NCBI GenBank assembly: GCA_015680685.1 | Contig: MNCI01008026.1 | Location: 110,456 to 174,455, forward strand | DNA: 64,000 bases | Reading direction: 5' to 3' | Source of the DNA: Gnetum montanum | Lineage: Eukaryota; Streptophyta; Gnetopsida; Gnetales; Gnetaceae | In this document: positions 34,137 through 43,481 of the stretch, piece by piece | Layout of the letters: every line of letters starts with the position of its first letter | Position numbering within the stretch: the stretch's first letter is position 1 | Made by a program: the position numbers and the translations under genes | Notes under the pieces: model-generated | The model's input: only the letters and a program-made list of their open reading frames with translations | Told to the model about the DNA's origin: nothing | Databases searched by the model: none

Positions 34137-34571
34137 GAATGTTGATCTAATCTGGGGATGCTAGTTCTTTAACAACTGTATTGGAATGCGACTGAGAATA
34201 ATTTTTGTGCGCGGCTCTTGTTGTACAAGTGGTTGTGTACAAACTATCATGTCTTGCCCAACTGTATATGGTCCTAATGTATCCATGAAATGAGCTCCTA
34301 GACCAATATCAAATCCACTATCTGAAATCTAAAAAAAAATTGCTGTTCCAATAGATTCATCATTTAATTTGATTGGGATATTGAAGGCAAACTGAGAAAG
34401 CTGTCTTGTGCCATTCATGGTTTCTAAGGTCATGGCCTTACTAGTTACCCAACATTCTAAAACATCTTTATGACAAAAATTTAATGAAGCTCATGTATCA
34501 ATGAAAGCTTGATATTTTTTCCACTTGCTTTGCCCATCTACAACTATCTTTACTGGAATTAACAAAACATT
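34137..34571 (-). pseudogene. EPRV block A: aspartic protease
   Basis: This lies between coat protein and RT in the same frame. The active-site motif normally reading D-T-G is present as Asp-Thr followed by a TGA stop at 34493-34491, so the catalytic loop is destroyed. Flanking residues AFID and ASLNF identify it. The viral protease would cut the polyprotein. A second stop lies near 34330. Confidence 0.7.
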
Positions 34572-36128
34572 CTATAATCCTAAAAGATGCTTGATCTGAA
34601 GTTGGATTTGTGGATCTACCTTTTCTGGTGGTGGTGGCATGATCCAATTTTTGATTTCGGTATTGACTGGAAATCTTTTCTGGTATGGAGTGGCCAAAAA
34701 CTGTGGAAGTTTTTGCTGAATAACTTTTGGTGGAGGTTCTTCATCTGAATCTTCTTCAGAAGCTGCTTTTAACAAAGTCTCCTTGCATCCTAGTGTAGAT
34801 GTTACACTAGAGTCTCTATCTGCATCGACCATTGGTACTTCCTCCTCTGCTCTGAATGAGGCGGAATCATCAGACCATATAGGTTCATCATTCATCCATG
34901 TGTTAATTTCCTTTTCTAATTCAATATCTGAGAACCATTCTTCGATTATTTCTTCCAAATTTGCTACTTGCATCATGAGGCTTCGGTGTTGTACCTCCTC
35001 CTTGACCATTGATTCTTCTTTGGGCTCATCTTCTGTTGATTCTGATTCAGGGCTTGACATTTCTTCCAAATCACTGCTATCAGAAAGAACTTGAATGGCG
35101 AACACTTGTTCAGTTTCTTCTTCTGGGTTTTCTACTGGTTCCCAATCAGCAATATAACTTTCAAAGAAAGCTTTTACCTTCGAATTCACCTTTTCTTTCC
35201 TCTGAGGACATTCATGAGCATAATGGCCTTGGTTTTTGCAAGAATAGCAAGTAACCTTCTTTCGATTGAACAGACCTTTCCTTCTTTTGGCAAAAAATTT
35301 CTTGGGGCTGGGACGTTTGAAAGATCTTCTCCATTTTCGTTGTCTATACCTTGGTGGTGCCGAAAAATTTCGTCAAGGCTACCGTTGTTTTCCAGACGCT
35401 TTTCCTCTTCTTGGTGGCTTACCAAAAACATCAACTCCATCCAAATTTGCACAGACTTCAGCAGATGGAAGCAAATTATGCAATTGAATATTGTAACAAG
35501 CAGCTTGGACCTCTTGCCTCACCATATGAATTAGATCTATGAAATAAGTGAGGGATAAATCAATATTTTTCTCCATTTCTTTGTAGAGTACCATTTGCCC
35601 CAATTTTGCAGGTAAACTTCCCAAATAAAGATAAGGAATCATTGGATCTCTGTGAAGCGCTAATCTATACACCTCATTTTAATACTCGGCACTAAACTGC
35701 TCAAAATATCTTAAATCTTCTAACTTTCTTTGGCTAAGCAATAATTTATCCTTTAATCTTAGATTGGCAGATAAATCTACAGTAAATTCGGTAACCAAAG
35801 AAACAAACACACCTTGTAATCCTATATCAAGGATTTGATTCTTCTGGTCTTGAGTTGTTCCTTCCCACCAATGTCGAACTTTACCACATGCTCGTGTGAA
35901 GGCGCCTAGAATAACTGTCTTTTCATCCACATGAAGCACTTGCATGCTGATTCTAAGTTGATCAATCCATAATCGGATTGCATGAAGAACTTCTTTTGGA
36001 GGGAGATAATTGATGTCGATGGCTGAAATCGAGGTTGCTGGCCAATGCTGAAAAGCTGTAAAGACTGGAGGGTCTGTTGGCGGTCCTCTTTGCCAAGGTG
36101 GATTAGCATAGGTTCTTCTGGCCATCAT
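34572..36128 (-). pseudogene. EPRV block A: coat protein with zinc knuckle
   Basis: One frame interrupted by stops (for example 35681-35679, which is shared with block E, and near 35380). The N-terminal part contains GKVRHWWEGT and YLYLGSLPAKLGQMV, typical of capsid cores. A basic stretch precedes the CCHC knuckle CYSCKNQGHYAHEC at 35249-35208. The C-terminal 205 codons are strongly acidic (runs of Glu/Asp/Ser), as in caulimovirid coat protein precursors, ending FLATPYQKRF before protease. The product would package viral DNA/RNA. Block E is a direct-repeat copy at an offset of 8812. Confidence 0.85.
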
Positions 36129-36275
36129 GATTTGATGCTAACAATCATCCTTAGAGTCTGATGATGAAGCTGCACTCGTAGCAGACTTTGGTTCTTGCCT
36201 TTTCTCCAGTTGCATCTTTTTAATTCACTCAATGAGGAGCCGATCTCACGGATCACTGAAAACTGGCTTGCTTGA

Positions 36276-36728
36276 TCATTGAACAGGCTCGCTTGCTTTT
36301 GGGAGCGTTAGCTGATTGTCTATTGTGAAGGCGGTCTTCAATCGTTGTTTAGTCTCGCTCGCTTGTTGTTGTCTTTTGTGTACTATGGCATCATATTCTG
36401 CAAGGTGATTGGCCATTTCCTGAGACATGTTGACTAACCGAGTATCAATGTGATTTATACCTTGCTCTAGGTGCACCACTTGATCATGAATTTGAGTAAT
36501 GTGTTGAGACGCATATGACATCCAATGACACAAATAGTTCAATTGTCTTGTATTGTCCGGCTGATCCTGAGAACTGCTAGCCTTATGTTCCAATAGATAA
36601 CTGCAATCTGCTCTAGTTGTTTGCTGCTCTGCTTCAGATGCTATTGTAGCATAGGCACCTTTGGGCGGCCATTGTCCTCCTTGCAATAATCTTCTCGATC
36701 CCGCTTGTCTGTATGAGGGCTGCATCAT
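36276..36728 (-). pseudogene. EPRV block A: coiled-coil region before coat protein
   Basis: A 150-codon frame in phase with the coat protein. The central segment (HITQIHDQVVHLEQGINHID and following) has heptad-like spacing and Gln richness, consistent with a coiled coil such as a virion-associated domain. The N-terminal part is rich in Gln, Arg and Gly. Block E keeps it joined in frame to the coat protein. The function assignment is tentative. Confidence 0.6.
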
Positions 36729-36768
36729 CAGAATTGTTGCACGGGTGTCATAGCTCGGAGATGATGAT

Positions 36769-37177
36769 TCAGCGTATTTCTATGATGGCAGAACTGGTGG
36801 TAATGTTTCCAGACTGATAGTTGCTTGCTGACCAAATTGCTGAATAGGATATTGACTCCATCGGCGTTTGGATTTTTTCCACCGTCTTGAATTCTTGAGC
36901 TTGAAGCAGATTTTGAATTTTTGAAAAACTTTGAATATAATTGGGTGTTTGGATAGATCTTCCACAAGCTGTCAAATGTTGACTACCTTTGGGAAATTGA
37001 ACTCCCCACTTCAACTTATGATTCATCAAAATGGTGTTGGATAACTGATACGTTCCTCTAACTGCCACTGCTGCATATACTGATCCTGGAAGTAAATCAA
37101 TACCATGTATTTCTATACATAATAATAAAGCATTTGTAATGTAATCATCTATTACTCTTATGAATGTATTTTTTAAG
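36769..37177 (-). pseudogene. EPRV block A: movement protein C-terminal part
   Basis: The frame 37182-36769 carries YAAVAVRGTYQLSNTILMN and LKWGVQFP, which fit the C-terminal half of a 30K-superfamily movement protein. Its N-terminal complement is in block D (ends near 43440). It is out of frame with the coiled-coil region, so a frameshift lies near 36730. The block ends at the A/B inversion junction. Confidence 0.6.
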
Positions 37178-39203
37178 AACAAGCATAATCCATCCTTAAA
37201 GGAAGTGATTTCACAGATGGAACTAGAAGATTTAGTAAGACAGAAGTATGCCAGGATTCAACAAATGAAGAAAGCACATATCAACTTAACAGATCCAGGT
37301 CAACAAATGCTTAGTATGTGTTTTTCAGAATTAAAGAAATGTTGCTGTGAACATCCACTGTAGTTTTGGAATCGTGATAGTCCAGAAGCACATATCCCTA
37401 CAGTTCACAACATTCCAGTTCAATCCAAAGTCATAGTACTCAACCAGCAGGACACGCTTGAGATGGAGAATCAGCTTGCAGAATTTCTTGGTAAAGGATT
37501 AATTCAGAAATCTCAATCTAATTATGCATGTTCTAGCTTCATAGTACGAAATCATGCGGAGATCACAAGAGGTAAAGCGCGAATGGTGATTAATTATATT
37601 CCTCTAAATGCTGTTACTATCGACATAAAGTGGCCTTTGCCAAATAAGGAGCTGTTAATCCAAAATGTTGCAGCAAAGAAGGTGTTTAGTAAGTTTGATT
37701 GTAAAAGTGGATATCATCAAATCCGCATAACCCCAGAAGATATTCACAAAACGGCATTTTCAATGCCTCAAGGGTTATTTGAATGGAAGGTTATGCCTTT
37801 CGAGTTAAAGAACGCACCAGCTCAGTTCCAGCAAAGAATGGATTCTATTTTTCAACCAGTTCATCAGTTTGTGGCTAATTATATAGATGATTTTGTGGTG
37901 TTTTCAGATTCCATGGAAGAACATGTTTCTCATTTGCAGAAATTTGCAGCATTATGCCTCCAGCATGGCATCGGACTCTCTTCAGATCTTAAGAAGTTTC
38001 AAGTAGGTAGATCCTCTATTGAATTTCTGGGTGTTACCATTCAAGATGGAAAAATTCATATGCAACCTCATGTTTTAGAAAAGATAGATGAATTTCCTGA
38101 CAGGTTGATAAATAAAGAATAGTGTCTTAGATTTTTGGGATGTATCAATTATGTGTCTAGACACATTGATAAGGTGTCAGATAAAACCAAAGATATTAGA
38201 TGGTGTAAAAATCAACAACCCTTCATCTGGACTAAAGAAGCAACCAGGCAAGTTCAACAGCTTAAAGCCGAATGCAAGAAGTTATCGCCTCTCCAACCAA
38301 TCCTAAAAGGTCCATTTATCTTAAACACAGATGCCAGTTATGATGCTTGGGCAGCAGTTCTTTTACAAGCGAGCAACAGTCGGGATTTAGAACAAGTTGA
38401 TTTCTGAGCCGTTTATCCTAAGAACGGATTCGTCCAATTTAGCCACATTGTTAAAATGGAAAATAAGTCCATCACCCAAACTCCAGAGATTTGCTTGGTG
38501 GCAATTCATTTTAGCGTAGTATAAGTTTTCCATCGAAAGAATTCCAAGTATCACCAATAGCTTACCTGACGCTTTAACCAGAGAATTGAAACCACAGGTT
38601 AAGATGTTTCATGCTGAATCCAGTAGTGGTTCAATGAATCTGCTTCAAGATAACGAGGAATGGAAACTTTGGCCCATGGCAACCCTTGAAGATCGTGTTA
38701 AATGGGTACGGTAGGTTACTAACCTTTTTCCGTAGGATTCGTCGCTTAGCCAATCTAAGCAATATCCTACCCTTGATTTCTTCGTCAATATGACCGGACG
38801 CATTGATTGCATGGTAAACAATCTGCGCTGGAGTAGGCTCGAAGCAAAGCTCCTAAGCCATCTCCAAGTCACCGATATGCTCGACAACCTGATCCTCATT
38901 CGCCATCCTTTGTTCGCCAACGAGCACGCCCGACATTACCTAAATGAAACACTCGAATCAACTCAGTGGGAAGAAAATTTGTGCACTCATTTTCAGAGAA
39001 TCAATTATTTTCAAGAGCTTTCTTGGTACGCTAACGAATGCTTAGTGCCAAAGCAACTTCAGCTACAAGATGCCGACGACATCTCATCTACTCCAGCAGG
39101 CATCCTCACTGAGCTGTCAAAGCTTATCAAAGAATGTGTTGATTGTAAGAAGGCACGTGGCAAGATCTATCCAGTCCATCGTGCCATCCTAAAAGCTATC
39201 TAG
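37178..39203 (+). pseudogene. EPRV block B: RT, RNase H and C-terminal region
   Basis: RT runs from about 37440, with FSKFDCKSGYHQI, MPFELKNAPAQFQQRMD and the catalytic YIDDFVVF near 37880-37905 (Y-x-D-D). RNase H begins at ILNTDASYDAWAAV near 38320. Stops occur at 37361-37363, 38120-38122 and 38517-38519. A 107-bp deletion at about 38398, relative to block D, removes the middle of RNase H and shifts the frame. The C-terminal region (NNLRWSRLEAKLL, ECVDCKKARGK) is open again at 38790-39203. Reverse transcription of pregenomic RNA would be its role. Confidence 0.9.
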
Positions 39204-39786
39204 GCGTGGCTTGTACGCCTTGTTTACTTGGCTTGCACGCCAAGGTTGTGTTGTGTTGTGTGTTCATGACGCCCCCCGTTGTTATAAATAAGGGTCGTCG
39301 CACCTGTTGTATAGGTGTGAGTGTGTGTAAGAATAAGTTTTTGTAATCCGTTTCAACTTGTATCGTTTCATGGTGAATCAATAGAAAGTAGCTTCTTGAT
39401 TTCTATTACCATCTTTCTATGCTTGATTGATCTCCTACTCTTGGTTGTTTATGTTGAATGACGATTATATTTACTATGAATGCTTTCTGGTTGGATCCGC
39501 ATTTTCTCGACTTCTGTCTCATTATACTCCTGATCGTTTCTCTGCTCTTCTTGGGTCTGTACTCGCTCATCAGTTATTGGGTCGCAATGCTAGAGTGATC
39601 CTGTTTTGTCTCTTGGTTAGGTGTATCTGTTGTTGAGAATTGCCCGACTCAGCAGATTTTCTTGATTTCAATCATTTGAGCCTTGGTTGGAAGGTAACTC
39701 CTTTGTCTGAGAGAACTCCTGTTGAAGTGCCATTGAGGGTGCACTGTGAAGTTGAGTTCGTACGACGCTGTGCGAGGCAGTTAACC
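39204..39786 (+). promoter_or_regulatory. EPRV block B: promoter and leader
   Basis: Just after the polyprotein stop, GGCTTGTACGCC and GGCTTGCACGCC form a tandem pair, the second within the inverted repeat CTTGGC..GCCAAG. TATAAATA is at 39283-39290. A leader of about 490 nt runs to the ATG at 39787 and includes a short upstream frame (39427-39636). The layout fits a caulimovirid pregenomic RNA promoter. Block D holds a second copy. Confidence 0.7.
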
Positions 39787-39838
39787 ATGGCAAACGATGG
39801 AAAGAATCGAGGAAAGCTCGTTGTGCCATTCGATGATC
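39787..39838 (+). pseudogene. EPRV block B: first codons of the polyprotein
   Basis: The ATG in a strong context (AACCATGGC) opens the frame MANDGKNRGK as in block D, but after about 17 codons it runs into the inverted block C. Only the extreme N-terminus is present. Confidence 0.8.
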
Positions 39839-40011
39839 TTCTTTATAATCAAATAAAGTTTTAGCTAACAAAAACAAATTATCTGATTGCCATCTTTCAT
39901 ATTTCCATTCTGGACTTTCCCAATAATCATTCAGATTAATAGATCATTCTGGCCAAACAGGGTCAGAAGATTTTAACTTAGCTGAATAAGTGCTGATGCA
40001 GAGTTCTGTAT
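39831..40011 (-). pseudogene. EPRV block C: inverted movement-protein piece
   Basis: Reverse complement of about 42190-42370 within the first viral frame. The left edge overlaps block B at CGATGATC, which is present at both source sites. At the right edge, part of the same piece (GATTTTAACTTAGCTGAA) is repeated before block D begins. Confidence 0.88.
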
Positions 40012-40029
40012 TGATTTTAAGAATTGGTA

Positions 40030-41456
40030 TTGATTTTAACTTAGCTGAACATGTTTCTCATTTGCAGAAATTTGTAGCATTATGCCTCCAGCATGGCATC
40101 GGACTCTCTTCAGATCCTAAGAAGTTTCAAGTAGGTAGATCCTCGATTGAATTTCTGGGTGTTACCATTCAAGATGGAAAAATTCATATGCAACCTCATG
40201 TTTTAGAAAAGATAGATCAATTTCCTGACAAGTTGATAAATAAAGAACAGTGTCTTAGATTTTTGGGATGTATCAATTATGTGTCTAGACACATTGATAA
40301 GGTGTCAGATAAAACCAAAGACATTAGATGGTGTAAAAATCAGCAACCCTTCATCTAGACCAAAGAAGCAACTAGGCAAGTTCAACAGCTTAAAGCCGAA
40401 TGCCAGAAGTTACCGCCTCTCCAACCAATCCTAAAAGGTCCATTTATCTTAAACACAGATGCCAGTTATGATGCTTGGGCAGTAGTTCTTTTACAAGCAA
40501 GCAACAATCGGGATTTAGAACAAGTTTGTGCTTATGCTTCCAGAACCTTCCTAAAGAATGAGTTGAACTATTAGCCGGCAGAAAAAGAAATCTTAGCAGC
40601 AATCCGAGGTCTGGAAAAGTTTCATATTCATTTGATTTCTGAGCCGTTTATCCTAAGAACGGATTCGTCCAATTTAGCCACGTTGTTAAAATGGAAAATA
40701 AGTCCATCACCCAAACTCCAGATATTTACTTGGTGGCAATTCATTTTAGCATAGTATAAGTTTTCCATCGAAAGAATTCCAGGTATCACCAATAGCTTAC
40801 CTGACGCTTTAACCAGAGAATTGAAACCACAGGTTAAGATGTTTCATGCTGAATCCAGTAGTGGTTCAATGAATCCGCTTCAAGATAACGAGGAATGGAA
40901 ACTTTGGCCTGTGGAAACCCTTGAAGATCGTGTTAAATGGGTACAGCAGGTTACTAACCTTTTTCCGCAGGATTCGTCACTCAGCCAATCTAAGCAATAT
41001 CCTACCCTTGATTTCTTCGTCAATATGGCCGGACGCATTGATTGCGTGGTAAACAATCTGCGCTGGAGTAGGCTCGAAGCAAAGCTCCTAAGGCATCTCC
41101 AAGTCATCGATATGCTCGACAACCTGATCCTCATTCGCCATCCTTTGTTCACCAACGAGCACGCTCGACATTACCTGAATGAAACACTCGAATCAACTCA
41201 GTGGGAAGAAAAGTTGTGTACTCATTTTCAGAGAATCAATTATTTTCAAGAGCTTTCTTGGTACGCTAACGAATGCTTAGTGCCAAAGAAACTTCAGCTA
41301 CAAGATGTCGACGACGTCTCATCTACTCCAGCAGGCATCCTCACTGAGCTGTCAAAGCTTATCAAATAATGTGTTGATTGTAAGAAGGCACGTGGCAAGA
41401 TCTGTCCAGTCCATCGTGCCATCCTAAAAGCTATCTAGGCGTGGCTTGTACGCCTT
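40030..41456 (+). pseudogene. EPRV block D: RT C-half, RNase H, C-terminal region
   Basis: It begins inside RT downstream of the catalytic YIDD (HVSHLQKF), continues through SSIEFLGVTIQDGKI and keeps the complete RNase H: NTDASYDAWAVV, KEILAAIRGLEKFH and LRTDSSNLATLLKW carry the D-E-D residues, with LPDALTREL at the end. In-frame stops occur at 40357, 40573, 40752-40754 and 41367. The C-terminal frame 40821-41369 is intact for 182 codons. Relative to block B it lacks the 107-bp deletion. Confidence 0.9.
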
Positions 41457-42014
41457 GTTTACTTGGCTTGCACGCCAAGGTTGTGTTGTGTTGTGTGTTC
41501 ATAACGCCCCCCGTTGTTATAAATAAGGGTCGTCGCACTTGTTGTATAGGTGTGAGTGTGTGTAAGAATAAGTTTTTGTAATCCGTTGCAGCTTGTATCG
41601 TTTCATGGTGAATCAATATAAAGTAGCTTCTTGATTTCTGTTACCATCTTTCTATGCTTGATTGATCTCCTGCTCTTGGTTGTTTATCTTGAACGACGAT
41701 TATATTTACTATGAATGCTTTCTGGTTGGATCCGCATTTTCTTGCCTTCTGTCTCATTATACTCCTGATCGTTTCTCTGCTCTTCTTGGGTCTGTACTTG
41801 CTGATCAGTTATTGGGTTGCAACGCTAGAGTGATCCTGTCTTGGTTAGGTGTATCTGTTGCTGAGAGTTGCCTGACTCAATAGATTTTCTTGATTTCGAC
41901 CATTTGAGCCTTGGTTGGAAGGTAACTCCTTTGTCTGAGAGAACTCCCGTTGAAGTGCCATTGAGGGTTCACTGTGAAGTTGAGTTCATATGATGCTGTG
42001 CGAGGCAGTTAACC
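41440..42014 (+). promoter_or_regulatory. EPRV block D: promoter and leader
   Basis: Second copy of the viral promoter: the same tandem GGCTTGNACGCC pair and TATAAATA at 41518-41525, then about 490 nt to the ATG at 42015. The leader contains a 73-codon frame (41662-41883) similar to the one in block B. Caulimovirid leaders often carry short ORFs and use shunting; whether that applies here is unknown. Confidence 0.7.
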
Positions 42015-43440
42015 ATGGCAAACGATGGAAAGAATCGAGGAAAGCTCATTGTGCCGTTCGATGATCCGCAGACATTTCATTCTAAACTGGAGCATTCGTG
42101 GAAAGCCCTGAGAGACTCCAACAATTGGTATCAGAGCCATCAAGAAGAGGCATCAAGTAGTCGACATGAAGGCGCAGACTCAGATCCAGATACAGAACTC
42201 TACATCAGCACTTATTCAGCTAAGTTAAAATCTTCTGACCCTGTTTGGCCAGAATGGTCTATTAATCCGAATGATTATTGGGAAAGTCCAGAATGGAAAT
42301 ATGAAAGATGGCAATCATATAATTTGTTTTTGTTAGCTAAAACTTTATTTGATTATAAAGAAGATCATCGCAAGAAAAGGACATTAGGACATTTATATTG
42401 GCAAACTATCGCTAAGCCTGTTGAAGAACGTTTAGATATTTTATCTAAATATTATTGGATGATGGGTAGTATGCATGTTTCAACCCCAAATTTAGCGGAA
42501 CGCGCTGCTACAAAAATTCAGAAAAGTCAGTCCTATCCAATTCTTAATTCTTCTGAATTATATGGTGTTTTGCTCTCCTCTAAGTTTAGCCCATCTAGCC
42601 CAGTTTATTTTGAGCTAGCTACGCCAGAAGATGATTTGGATCTAGCACCAGGCAATCGCTTTCCTTATATAGTTGAATCGCATGATAAATTTGGACGAGC
42701 TTACCTCTATCCACCAACGCCTATAGCTGATCTATATGAAGATGAAGGGGAAAATCCCTTTGAGAAATAAGATCAGGAATTGTTACGACAAGTAGCTATG
42801 GGTACAAAAATTGTGGCTGATGAAAATTCTGCAGCCGTGTTTGATGAAGAAACTGAGTTAGTAGAAGAAGAAAACGCCCAAAGAAATGTGCGTAACCAAG
42901 TGTTTACTATGTTGATTAATGCTGCACTGGAAGATGAAGATAGAGAAGTTCCCGATATGCCAGATTGGGATGACAATGACAGTAGTGACAGTAGTACTGA
43001 AGGAATGCTCATAGGAGGAATGAGATTACCTAGAATTTTAATGTTGAGATCTAGATCACACTCTGTGACTCTAGAAAAGGAGAAAGATAAAGAAGGAGAA
43101 ATCTCTGTCGAACAACAGGCCATCTTACCTTTTTCTGAAGCTTTATTGAAAGCCAAGTCGTTTATGTCAAATGGAGTGCATAAAGATATCAAATTTCAAG
43201 ATATTCCTAAGGATGCTATCTATAATTTTGCTAACATCTTCTCAGTAAGAATGGCCACATCGATCAAGCAGTCTGAAGCAATCCTAGATGTGAAGGGTAA
43301 AGGTATTCGACCCATCTTGTTACCATTATTCACTACTGAAGAAGTAGATAAATGGCAAAAGCAAAATTATGCCTATGTTCATCTAGGACAATTGGATATC
43401 ATTGTCAGTCCAAAATTCAATTACAACATCAATGTAGAAT
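42015..43440 (+). pseudogene. EPRV block D: movement protein region
   Basis: The frame 42015-42770 (251 codons) and the frame from 42780 are in phase and separated by a TAA at 42768-42770. The first part has no clear domain apart from being Trp/Tyr-rich (WPEWSINPNDYWESPEWKYE). The second contains the 30K-type movement core (FSEALLKAKSFM, LLPLFTTEEVDKWQ, YAYVHLGQLDII). It should mediate cell-to-cell movement via plasmodesmata. It is cut at the inversion junction near 43440-43478, and the C-terminal part is found only in block A. Confidence 0.82.
42126..42137 (+). promoter_or_regulatory. tRNA-Met primer binding site
   Basis: TGGTATCAGAGC is the standard 12-nt complement of the initiator tRNA-Met 3' end used by Caulimoviridae. 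It lies 111 nt inside the first viral frame rather than upstream of the ATG. It is unique in the cluster, since the block B equivalent was lost by rearrangement. Confidence 0.85.
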
Positions 43441-43481
43441 ATGTAGTTACTCTATATGTAGTTACTCTATTCAATTGACTA
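43440..43481. other. Block D/E inversion junction with 15-bp duplication
   Basis: TATGTAGTTACTCTA occurs twice in direct succession just before the switch from plus-strand movement protein to minus-strand coat protein. Short filler duplications of this kind accompany end joining. Confidence 0.7.

Noticed and set aside
34783-35534. Plus-strand frames opposite the coat protein (and 43595-44346)
   Set aside because: Shadows of the coat protein frame, with Ser/Phe-rich translation from reverse-complemented acidic and basic codons.
38645-38920. Minus-strand 91-codon frame (also 40880-41155)
   Set aside because: Antisense of the viral C-terminal region, present in both copies only because the DNA is duplicated.
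39427-39636. Leader ORF of the virus as a real gene
   Set aside because: Its similarity to 41662-41883 follows from the block duplication; no domain. Kept only as a possible upstream ORF in the leader entry.
42773-43192. 139-codon minus-strand frame opposite the movement protein
   Set aside because: Shadow of the acidic plus-strand coding sequence; low-complexity serine runs, no domain.
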